Source: JACQRW01 sp964371935 (GTDB lineage Bacteria; Patescibacteriota; Minisyncoccia; Sungbacterales; HO2-52-23). From it: 5,809 bases of DNA. This document shows positions 1 through 5,045 of this stretch, one piece after another. The stretch is taken from the NCBI GenBank assembly GCA_964371935.1, contig CAYJOT010000036.1:1-5809 (forward strand), read 5' to 3'. Numbering within the stretch: position 1 is the first letter of the stretch; each line of letters begins with the position of its first letter. The notes beneath the pieces are model-generated. The model was not told the DNA's origin and searched no databases. It saw nothing but the letters and a program-made list of their open reading frames with translations. Made by a program: the position numbers and the translations under genes.

Positions 1-2
1 GT

Positions 3-929
3 GAACGTGTCAGGATAGACAATAACGGCAACGTCGGCATCGGGACGACGAGTCCCTGGAGGACGTTTTCTACCGTTGGCACCGTCAGCCTCTCCTCCAC
101 CCTCACCAGTGCCACTACAGGCAACTACCTCTGCATCAATACCGCAAGCTTTGAAGTAACCTCAGGCACTACCTGTAGCGCATCCTCTGAGCGATTCAAA
201 GAGGATATCTCAAACATCACCTACGGCCTTGATACCATCCGCACTCTTCGTCCCGTATCCTTCAGGTACAAGAAGGAGGTAGACCCCCGTGACCGATCCC
301 GCAAGCTCGGCTTTATCGCGGAAGAAGTCGTGAAGTTGGTTCCCGAACTCGTGCCATTGGACAAGGAAGGCAAACCCGAGTCCGTAGACTACGCCAAGCT
401 CGCACCAGTGCTCACCAAGGCCATACAGGAGCTTGATGCAAAGATCAATAACCTCAATCTCTCAGGAGGATCAACCCCGGATATGCTCACGGTCAAGAAA
501 ATAGCCTCATCATTGGGCAAATGGAGTATTGACGAAGACGGCACGCTCGTCACCACCAGGATCATCACAGACGAGATTATTACTAAGAAACTGACTGTGG
601 GGTCTGCAGAGAAGCCGAGCGGGATTACCATATATGACAAGATTACAAGCCAACCCAAGTGCGTTGTCGTGGAAAACGACGTGATCAAAGTCGCGTCCGG
701 GACGTGTGATGCGACCTTGATCATCACGGGCGACGCGACAAGTGCATCCACCCCTTTGCCTACAGCGAACACATCACCGCCTCCGGTTCCGGTGCCGACT
801 CTTGTACCCGAAGCTGCGCCTTTGACTCCGCCATCCGCAGAAACTGAACCCGCGCCCGCTGCACCCGATCCGGTGCCATCACCTGCCCCGGAAACCCCCT
901 CCGAATCCGCTTCCCCGACAGCAGAATAA
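3..929 (+). CDS. Tail-fibre-like surface protein with S74 intramolecular chaperone domain (5' partial)
   Basis: The reading frame is open from the left edge, so the N-terminus is missing; 308 residues remain. Visible residues 1-20 carry the NGNVGIGTTSP module common in phage tail fibres and large bacterial surface proteins. A Peptidase_S74 (endosialidase chaperone) domain follows at about 60-150. It starts with SSERFK (61-66), which keeps the Ser and the Lys five residues later that form the self-cleavage dyad, continues through GFIAEEV (103-109), and ends in a helix at 130-152 that probably trimerises. In known S74 proteins this domain trimerises the beta-helical stalk and is then cut off. 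Here about 155 residues follow it: a segment from LTVKKIAS (162) to about 240 with two Cys (220, 235), then a Pro/Ala/Ser/Thr-rich tail (249-308). I infer an extracellular adhesin or stalk; a prophage fibre is possible, but no phage gene is nearby. No clear terminator follows. Confidence 0.85.
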   Translation, partial: ERVRIDNNGNVGIGTTSPWRTFSTVGTVSLSSTLTSATTGNYLCINTASFEVTSGTTCSASSERFKEDISNITYGLDTIRTLRPVSFRYKKEVDPRDRSRKLGFIAEEVVKLVPELVPLDKEGKPESVDYAKLAPVLTKAIQELDAKINNLNLSGGSTPDMLTVKKIASSLGKWSIDEDGTLVTTRIITDEIITKKLTVGSAEKPSGITIYDKITSQPKCVVVENDVIKVASGTCDATLIITGDATSASTPLPTANTSPPPVPVPTLVPEAAPLTPPSAETEPAPAAPDPVPSPAPETPSESASPTAE

Positions 930-955
930 CAGGCATAAAAGATTCTGTTTTCCGT

Positions 956-1023
956 ATCACGATTTTCTCCCAAACCCCGTTTTTCCCGCAAACTCGTGAG
1001 ATTTTACCGCTGAAAGTCGTGAT
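956..1023. repeat. 12-bp inverted repeat with 44-nt spacer
   Basis: Arm 956-967 (atcacgattttc) pairs with 1012-1023 (gaaagtcgtgat) over 12 bp with one G-T wobble, about 30 bp after the stop of the surface-protein gene. The TCGTGA core recurs at 994-999, giving imperfect direct copies TCGTGAGATTT and TCGTGATATTT. No T-run follows, so it is not a standard rho-independent terminator. It may be an mRNA 3'-end structure or a protein site; the function is unknown. Confidence 0.4.
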
Positions 1024-1190
1024 ATTTCGTGGATGAAGAACATCGAAATGGCTTATTTGCCCCAAAGCGCTCTGATATATTTGTCTTTTCAACACAACAC
1101 AAAGGTCGTTTTTTGATAAAGATGCCTATGATATTGGCACAAAAGAGTAAAGTACCGGGAAAAAGTGCAAAAGTATGGTCAAATTGAACC

Positions 1191-1262
1191 ATGGAGGTTG
1201 ACGGGAATCGAACCCGCAAGTCCATGGATAGCAAGCCAGGACTTGAACCAATCCACCCCCAC
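1191..1262 (-). tRNA. tRNA-like element, probably degenerate
   Basis: Read on the minus strand, the 3' part is a textbook T-arm: stem GCGGG, loop TTCGATT, stem CCCGT. It is followed by CAACCTCCA, which pairs with an upstream TGGGGGT (7 bp, one G-U), so the ends close like an acceptor stem. The middle is not a normal cloverleaf. CAAGTCCTGG and CCATGGACTTG form a 10-bp hairpin with one bulged T around an 8-nt loop CTTGCTAT, in place of separate D and anticodon arms. A weak D-arm (GGAT/GTCC) competes with it. The loop contains GCT (Ser), but a class II variable arm is missing and base 73 and CCA do not fit. The antisense translation gives LTGIEPAS, a common artefact of reading tRNA genes backwards. 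It is most likely a tRNA pseudogene or tRNA-like ncRNA; a D-armless tRNA is less likely. Confidence 0.4.
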
Positions 1263-1284
1263 GGCGCTTCCATCATACCAAAGC

Positions 1285-1950
1285 ATGATTATTTCGCCAA
1301 GAAATGAGGCAGTCGCTTCCCCGGAAAAACCAGAAGGTATCTTTGACGACACGCGCGGATACAAAAAGGCCGCGGCACAAGACGGAGCAAAGACCGAAGG
1401 CGCCGAGCAAAAATTCGCCAGGCTCGCCAATGCGTTTTCCGTGTCCCGCTGTATCTATTGCGAGAGCAAAAACATCGTCAAGCGGGGCAAACGTAAGAAG
1501 AAGCACGAAGAAGTCCAGCTCTACCTATGCCAGGATTGCAACCGCACGTTTACCGGACAAAAAATCAAAGGCAAGCAGTATCCGGCCAGATTGATTCTTG
1601 ACGGCGTGAGCTACTACAACGTCGGGTTCTCATATGAACAAAGCGCAAGATTTCTGGAGTTAAGCTACGGACTCAAGGCGGATGCCGCAACGCTTGCCGG
1701 ATGGGTCAAAGAATTTTCCGATGTCTGCGCGTATGGCAGAATGCGCCCCTACGGGCTCAAACTCTTTTCTGCAAACCAGATCATTCAAAGTTCGAAAATG
1801 ATGCATCGGCAGATGTATCATTTCCGGTATCACCGTGCCAAAATGGCGCTGGTCTTGGAGGATCTATGCGCTGGCACTCTCCCGCCTTACCGGATTGCGG
1901 CTGTATGAGTTTCGTTGCGCATGGTTTGACGACAAGAATTATTATGAGAG
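1285..1950 (+). pseudogene. Zinc-ribbon transposase/nuclease-like gene, internally deleted and frameshifted
   Basis: From ATG 1285, 207 codons run to a TGA at 1906-1908. Residues 1-54 are charged and poorly structured. A zinc ribbon follows (C56-x2-C59, C82-x2-C85, with the NIVKRGKRKKK spacer typical of transposase-type ribbons), then a helix-turn-helix-like region at 99-145 (YPARLILDGVSYYN, ATLAGWVKEF) and a basic HRQMYHFRYHRAK block at 174-186. The expected catalytic half is absent. From about 1866, the next frame reads IYALALSRLTGLRLYEFRCA and then WFDDKNYYE up to 1948. This looks to me like the C-terminal end of the same family and fits the Q-x3-Y helix of RecB-like PD-(D/E)XK nucleases, minus its Gln. 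I infer an internal deletion plus frameshift near 1862-1868. The remnant ends at the rpsR stop codon. No Shine-Dalgarno precedes 1285. The family identity is recalled from memory, not searched. Confidence 0.6.
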
Positions 1951-2175
1951 TTACCTTGTCGTATACGGCACGAGCGCAAGATATCGCGCGCGTTTTGCGG
2001 CGATAGCCAGGCGGCGCTGGTGAAAGGCACAGAGGCCGGACTTGCGCCGCGAGTAGATTTTCCCCTGGGCGCTCATAAAACGGCGCATAAGTTCTGCATC
2101 TTTGTAGTCAACCACGTCGCGGTTGACGGTGCAAAAATAGCATTGTTTATGTTCTTGCTGCGGTTGCGGGCGCAT
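1951..2175 (-). CDS. rpsR: 30S ribosomal protein bS18
   Basis: This 74-residue protein matches the bS18 core from CYFCTVN through DYKDAELMRRFM, GKIYSRRKSGLCAFHQRRLA and KRARYLALVPY. bS18 sits on the 30S platform next to bS6 and contacts 16S rRNA. It keeps the zinc-ribbon-type set C12-x2-C15 and C49-x2-H52, the metal-binding (C+) form that many bacteria have lost. The ATG lies 2 bp after the ssb stop codon, so translation is probably coupled; I see no Shine-Dalgarno. It is the last gene of the rpsF-ssb-rpsR operon. No rplI follows; downstream is the convergent zinc-ribbon remnant. Loss of bL9 has been reported in some CPR lineages, but this window cannot show that it is absent from the genome. 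No T-rich hairpin terminator is visible after the stop. Confidence 0.95.
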   Translation of the reverse strand: MRPQPQQEHKQCYFCTVNRDVVDYKDAELMRRFMSAQGKIYSRRKSGLCAFHQRRLAIAAKRARYLALVPYTTR

Positions 2176-2177
2176 AG

Positions 2178-2717
2178 TTAAAATGGAATATCTTTTACGT
2201 CTATTTCCTGTTCGTCTCCTGGAAGCTCGATAATCGGAGTATTGTCTTGGGGAGGAGCTTTTTGTTCATGCTGATCGGACGGGGCTGACTGGTTGTATCC
2301 TCCTTGTTGGCCTTGATTGTTTCTTGGTGCGGTTTGCTCGCCTCCCCTACCGCCTGCGGTGAACCCAGTTGAACTGCCTCCGCTTCCCGCCGGGCGGGGA
2401 CCGAACTGGAATTCCTCAATCACGATCTCGGTGCGGGTGTGCTTGACTCCTGCTTGGTCATCCCATGAGCGGGTCTGGAGGCGCCCTTCAAGAAATAAGC
2501 TGCTGCCTTTTTTCATGTACTGCGCAATGACTTCTGCTTGGCGGCCCCATGCGACAATGTTGTGAAATTCAACCTGATCCTGCCGTTGTCCGGCCGCGTT
2601 ATTGAACGACCGGTTGGTCGCAATGCCAAACGTACACACCACCTGCCCGTTGGGCGTTTGGCGAAGCTCCGGATCGCGCGTCAGATTGCCGAAAAGAAAT
2701 ACTTTATTTAAATTCAT
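2178..2717 (-). CDS. ssb: Single-stranded DNA-binding protein
   Basis: This 179-residue SSB binds and protects ssDNA during replication, repair and recombination. The OB fold spans about 1-107, starting MNLNKVFLFGNLTRDPELRQ, with VEFHNIVAWGRQAE (49-62), GSSLFLEGRLQTRSW (71-85) and TEIVIEEFQFG (96-106). The aromatic residues W57 and W85 sit where SSBs stack bases. Residues 108-170 form a Gly/Gln/Pro/Ser-rich disordered linker. The last residues, DVKDIPF, are the acidic tip that recruits partner proteins (DDDIPF in E. coli). The length is normal for bacterial SSB. The ATG starts 3 bp after the rpsF stop without a recognisable Shine-Dalgarno, so re-initiation or coupling within the operon is likely. 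Confidence 0.96.
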   Translation of the reverse strand: MNLNKVFLFGNLTRDPELRQTPNGQVVCTFGIATNRSFNNAAGQRQDQVEFHNIVAWGRQAEVIAQYMKKGSSLFLEGRLQTRSWDDQAGVKHTRTEIVIEEFQFGPRPAGSGGSSTGFTAGGRGGEQTAPRNNQGQQGGYNQSAPSDQHEQKAPPQDNTPIIELPGDEQEIDVKDIPF

Positions 2718-2720
2718 ATA

Positions 2721-3194
2721 TTATTTGCCCAATATCTCCTCGAGTTTTTTATCCAGTGCTTCAAGATCAAGGCGTTTATCTTCGGTGGCAACCGTTCCGT
2801 GAGCCGCTGGCTTGTGCGCATCCCGCATCGGCATTTTTGCGGTTGAGCCGACGGCGGTACGCGCGCCAATGGACCGGATAAACGGCTTTCGTTTTTCAAT
2901 TTGCTCTTCAAGTACGAGATATCGGAGCGTCTTGCCGTATGCTTTAAACCTTTTCTCAAACTCCGCAATGCGCTCGGGCTGCAGCCAGAATGTTGTCCAC
3001 CCAAAATAGGCGTTTTCCTGTTTCTTGATCTCATACGCAAGTTTCAGTTTTCTCGGCTGCTCCGCGCGTCTGATGGTGCCGCCCACCTCTTCGATCAAGC
3101 CCGCAAGTTTTCCCACATACGCCAAAACCTCTGCGTCGCCAAGCGCAAGAGAAAGGAGATAAGCCACCTCATAGTTTTTCGCGTCAGAATCCAC
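2721..3194 (-). CDS. rpsF: 30S ribosomal protein bS6 with C-terminal extension
   Basis: This 157-residue bS6 partners bS18 on the 30S platform. The ferredoxin-like bS6 fold covers about 7-103: NYEVAYLLSLAL, then IEEVGGTIRRAEQPRKLKLA, then AYFGWTTFWLQPERIAEFEK, then LRYLVLE. Classical bS6 is about 95-135 residues; here a basic, probably disordered stretch (104-137) leads to a terminal helix LDLEALDKKLEEILGK. I have seen similar C-terminal helices in Parcubacteria-type bS6, but that is recollection. The start is GTG (3192-3194). It is chosen because the homology begins right after it and a -10-like box lies 8 nt upstream. It is the first gene of the rpsF-ssb-rpsR operon. Confidence 0.93.
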   Translation of the reverse strand: MDSDAKNYEVAYLLSLALGDAEVLAYVGKLAGLIEEVGGTIRRAEQPRKLKLAYEIKKQENAYFGWTTFWLQPERIAEFEKRFKAYGKTLRYLVLEEQIEKRKPFIRSIGARTAVGSTAKMPMRDAHKPAAHGTVATEDKRLDLEALDKKLEEILGK

Positions 3195-3202
3195 AAAATA
3201 AG

Positions 3203-3229
3203 TGTATAAGATTTTCTATAATAAGGCAA
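3203..3229 (-). promoter_or_regulatory. Candidate rpsF operon promoter
   Basis: On the minus strand TATACA (3208 to 3203) lies 8 nt before the GTG start. A weak -35 TTGCCT (3229 to 3224) sits 15 bp further up. The predicted start of transcription is at or within about 2 nt of the start codon. The spacer is short and the region is A+T-rich, so a second -10 (TATTAT, 3223 to 3218) is an alternative. Confidence 0.35.
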
Positions 3230-3280
3230 TATTGACTTTTCTTTTTGTTCGTGGTTTGATTTAAAATTACTGTTAGTGAA

Positions 3281-3326
3281 TTAAATCCGAAACTCGATTA
3301 CATCCCCGTCCATGACGGGGTATTGT
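3281..3326 (-). repeat. Distal copy of the ychF 3' end (att-like direct repeat)
   Basis: It matches 3869-3914 at 43 of 46 positions: 31 identical, 3 differing (ATG versus TGC on the plus strand), 12 identical. On the minus strand it reads KTQYPVMDGDVIEFRI plus a TAA stop, against GKQYPVQDGDVIEFRI in the real YchF. It has no start or upstream ychF coding sequence. It lies 19 bp past the hicA stop. Its centre is a perfect hairpin: CCCCGTC, CAT loop, GACGGGG (3304-3320). Confidence 0.9.
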
Positions 3327-3345
3327 GTTTTAGTAGTGGATTGAA

Positions 3346-3564
3346 TTATTTGAAAAGATTGTCCAGAGAAATTCCTGCTTGTTCAAGGATTGCATAGAGC
3401 GTGCCTTTTGGTAAATCTTTGGCGTGATACGATACTGTTGTTCTTCGTTGAGATATGGGGTGATAAAAAATATAATGGCTTCCGGTGGTATGATCCAACT
3501 GGAAGCCGTGCTTTTTTAAAAGCGTGATAATCTTTTTTGGCGTTACAACGGGAAGTTTAGGCAT
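3346..3564 (-). CDS. hicA: HicA-type mRNA interferase toxin
   Basis: This 72-residue protein has the compact dsRBD-like HicA fold: LPVVTPKKIITLLKKHGFQ (4-22), then TTGSHYIFYHP (26-36), in which H30 is the expected catalytic His, RRTTVSYHAKDLPKGTLYAI (40-59) and a final helix LEQAGISLDNLF. HicA toxins cleave mRNA and are neutralised by HicB. The length is normal and the key His is present, so the toxin looks functional. Its start overlaps the end of hicB by 8 bp, so the antitoxin is made first and the toxin is translationally coupled. The start has no obvious Shine-Dalgarno. The cassette context suggests selfish maintenance or stabilisation of the locus, which is inference. Confidence 0.9.
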   Translation of the reverse strand: MPKLPVVTPKKIITLLKKHGFQLDHTTGSHYIFYHPISQRRTTVSYHAKDLPKGTLYAILEQAGISLDNLFK

Positions 3565-3829
3565 ATGCGAGAATTTTTTTGCGGCCTGCGGATTTTGTTA
3601 CGGACTTTGTGATGTGGATTGATCCTACAAAGCTCTCATTATCAGACGGAATAGGTTCGTGATGTTTTTTTAAGCTCACGATATAACCCTCAATGGCATC
3701 TTTTGCCATTTCTTTCGCTTCGGCAAGAGTTTTGCCATACGTAATACATCCTGGCAAGGCAGGAACAAGTACCGTAAAACCGCCTCCAGATTCACCTCGA
3801 AAAATAAGATTGTAGTGCAGATTGTTCAT
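3557..3829 (-). CDS. hicB: HicB-type antitoxin
   Basis: This 90-residue protein has the HicB partial RNase H-like fold: YNLIFRGESGGGFTVLVPAL (6-25), PGCITYGKTLAEAKEMAKDA (26-45), then IEGYIVSLKKHHEPIP (46-61). The first 61 residues match the family well. The C-terminal 29 residues (SFVGS, IHITKSVTKSAGRKKILAYA) are basic and show no clear ribbon-helix-helix or HTH domain, so autoregulatory DNA binding is uncertain. It binds and inhibits HicA. Gene order is antitoxin first. It is transcribed from its own promoter just after the ychF stop, and the start codon lies 6 nt from a consensus -10 box. Confidence 0.88.
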   Translation of the reverse strand: MNNLHYNLIFRGESGGGFTVLVPALPGCITYGKTLAEAKEMAKDAIEGYIVSLKKHHEPIPSDNESFVGSIHITKSVTKSAGRKKILAYA

Positions 3830-3835
3830 GTATTT

Positions 3836-3864
3836 ATTATAGCGTGCATGAAATAAAAGTGCAA
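3836..3864 (-). promoter_or_regulatory. hicBA promoter, predicted leaderless
   Basis: On the minus strand a consensus -10 TATAAT (3841 to 3836) lies 17 bp below TTGCAC (3864 to 3859), a -35 matching only the TTG. The ATG of hicB starts 6 nt after the -10, so transcription should begin at the A of ATG. Two TGCA palindromes 15 bp apart (3845-3848 and 3860-3863) overlap the spacer and -35 and could be operator half-sites, which is a weak guess. Confidence 0.6.
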
Positions 3865-3868
3865 GTTT

Positions 3869-3914
3869 TTAAATCCGAAACTCGATTACATCCCCGTCCT
3901 GCACGGGGTATTGT
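3869..3914 (-). repeat. Proximal copy of the 46-bp direct repeat (end of ychF)
   Basis: This is the in-frame 3' terminus of ychF including the TAA stop (3869-3871) and the C-terminal residues QYPVQDGDVIEFRI of the TGS domain. It matches 3281-3326 at 43 of 46 positions. The internal hairpin is CCCCGT, CCTGC loop, ACGGGG (3892-3908), one pair shorter than in the distal copy. Confidence 0.9.
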
Positions 3915-5008
3915 TTTCCCTCGATGCGCAACAGGCCAAGCTCTCGGGCGCGGGCGTATGAGCCGGCATCAAGCAGTTTGTCGTATGCGATCACTTCGGC
4001 GCGGATGAATTTTTCCTCGAAGTCGGAGTGGATGGCGCGCCCCGCACGGGGGGCGAGCGACCCGATTGGGATGGTCCAGGCGCGGGTCTCGTCCTCGCCC
4101 GTGGTAAGGAACGTGATCAAGCCAAGCGCTTCGTAGCTGGTGCGGATAAGCTGATCCAATCCGCTTTGGCTGATTCCCAAACTTTCGAGCAATTCTTTTT
4201 TCTCCTCGGGCGGTAATTCGGAAAGTTCGGATTCGATCTTTGCGGAAACNNNNNNNNNNNNNNNNNNNNNNNNNNNNNNNNNNNNNNNNNNNNNNNNNNN
4301 NNNNNNNNNNNNNNNNNNNNNNNNNNNNNNNNNNNNNNNNNNNNNNNNNGGTTGCCAATGCTCCTGTACTTGTTTTTCTGAACAGTTGAAAACATAGATG
4401 ATCGGCTTTGTGGTCAGCAGTTGCAGCTCATGCAACACTCTAACATTCTCAAGAATATTGGAATGTTTCTGCCATACCATACGGCCGGATTTTAATTCCT
4501 GCTCGACTGTCCGGGTAAGGGCATATTCTTCAACAGCACCCTTTTGCCCGGCCTTCACGTCTCTTTGTAATACCTCCAGCCGCTTGGATATGGTTTCCAA
4601 ATCTTTCAAAATAAGCTCATACTCGACGACCTCGATATCGGATAATGGATCCACTTTGTTCGCAACATGCGTGATGTCGCCGTCTTCAAAAACGCGCACA
4701 ACCTCCGCGATCGCATCCACCTCGCGGATATGCGAGAGAAACTTGTTGCCCAGGCCCTGGCCGATTGCCGCACCCTTGACCAATCCGGCAATGTCCACAA
4801 ATTCGATCACCGCCGGCACGATTTTTTTTGAATGCGAAAGCTCCGCAAGCTTGGCAAGCCGCGCGTCCGGAACCTCAACTACGCCGACATTGGGCTCGAT
4901 CGTGCAAAAAGGATAATTCGCAATGTCAACCTTTTTGCGCGTTAGCGCGTTAAAGAGAGTGGACTTACCCACATTAGGCAGCCCGACTATGCCGATCTTC
5001 AAAGACAT
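3869..5008 (-). CDS. ychF: Redox-regulated ribosome-binding ATPase YchF
   Basis: YchF is a conserved Obg-family P-loop protein that prefers ATP and binds ribosomes. The G1 loop GLPNVGKST is at 9-17, followed by the family signature NYPFCTIEPNVGVVEVPDAR (31-50). G3 is DIAGLVKGA (72-80), with Leu instead of a catalytic Gln (HAS-NTPase type). The G4 position reads NCSE (208-211), the N-x2-E variant that explains loss of GTP specificity. An antiparallel coiled coil covers about 125-195. After the gap come SAKIESELSEL, RAWTIPIGSLAPRAG and the C-terminal TGS domain ending DGDVIEFRI. An N run hides part of the region between G4 and SAK. The other family members I recall have about 28 residues from the G4 motif to the SAK motif; here there are 11 plus the gap, so the true missing piece is probably nearer 50-75 bp. 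The ATG has no Shine-Dalgarno. Its last 46 bp are duplicated at 3281. Confidence 0.95.
   Translation of the reverse strand: MSLKIGIVGLPNVGKSTLFNALTRKKVDIANYPFCTIEPNVGVVEVPDARLAKLAELSHSKKIVPAVIEFVDIAGLVKGAAIGQGLGNKFLSHIREVDAIAEVVRVFEDGDITHVANKVDPLSDIEVVEYELILKDLETISKRLEVLQRDVKAGQKGAVEEYALTRTVEQELKSGRMVWQKHSNILENVRVLHELQLLTTKPIIYVFNCSEKQVQEHWQXXXXXXXXXXXXXXXXXXXXXXXXXXXXXXXXXXVSAKIESELSELPPEEKKELLESLGISQSGLDQLIRTSYEALGLITFLTTGEDETRAWTIPIGSLAPRAGRAIHSDFEEKFIRAEVIAYDKLLDAGSYARARELGLLRIEGKQYPVQDGDVIEFRI
4250..4349. other. Assembly gap of 100 N inside ychF
   Basis: Exactly 100 undetermined bases, the usual scaffold placeholder. The ychF frame happens to continue across it, but its length is not a measurement, so any claim about an insertion or frameshift here is unsupported. 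Confidence 0.99.
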
Positions 5009-5045
5009 AATGAGTAATGGTATACTAAAGACATGAAAATTTCAA
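4998..5045. promoter_or_regulatory. Divergent ychF / HAD-gene promoter region
   Basis: Only 24 bp (5009-5032) separate the two start codons. The palindrome GTATAC (5020-5025) can supply a -10 on both strands. Plus strand: TATACT (5021-5026), 17 bp after TTCAAA (4998-5003), 6 nt before the HAD ATG. Minus strand: TATACC (5024 to 5019), 10 nt before the ychF ATG, with TTGAAA (5045 to 5040) 15 bp upstream. Each -35 would lie inside the opposite gene's coding sequence. Confidence 0.5.

Larger units (their letters stand above)
3281..3868 (-). mobile_element. hicBA cassette integrated at the ychF 3' end
   Basis: A 588-bp unit contains only hicB and hicA and is bounded by direct repeats (3281-3326 and 3869-3914) that both equal the 3' terminus of ychF. 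The ychF reading frame stays intact because one repeat copy completes it, and the other copy is a leftover gene end beyond hicA. This is the arrangement left by site-specific integration into a gene's 3' end, or by recombination with a donor locus. No integrase or transposase lies inside, so mobility would have to be supplied in trans, or the unit is an internally deleted element. Mobility is inferred. Confidence 0.5.

Noticed and set aside
389..991. Minus-strand open frame of 200 codons opposite the surface-protein gene
   Set aside because: It is a shadow of the G+C-rich, Pro-rich coding sequence on the plus strand, with no recognisable domain.
1165..1284. Upstream in-frame extension of the zinc-ribbon gene beginning at ATG 1165
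   Set aside because: The added residues (LTGIEPAS and following) are the antisense translation of the tRNA-like T-arm, a known artefact, and show no protein-like conservation. ATG 1285 is the safer start.
1949..2023. Continuation of the frame-2 C-terminal block past 1948 (AGT TAC onward to TGG TGA)
   Set aside because: These bases are the antisense of rpsR codons, so the open frame is a by-product. The family-like sequence stops at about 1948.
3281..3326. Possible short gene or HicA extension in the distal ychF tail copy
   Set aside because: It has a stop but no start or upstream ychF sequence, and the hicA frame has already ended at 3346. It is a repeat, not a gene.
3304..3326. Rho-independent terminator in the distal repeat
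   Set aside because: The hairpin is strong, but on the minus (transcribed) strand no U-run follows. The T-rich side lies on the plus strand, where no gene leads into it.
3281..3914. CRISPR or a tandem repeat array
   Set aside because: There are only two copies, 588 bp apart, with coding genes between.
4250..4349. Insertion in YchF between the G4 motif and the SAK motif
   Set aside because: The extra length comes from a 100-N placeholder, so it says nothing about the real protein.
4398..4916. Plus-strand open frame of 172 codons inside ychF
   Set aside because: It is antisense to the highly conserved YchF ATPase domain; Ser/Thr-rich with no motif.
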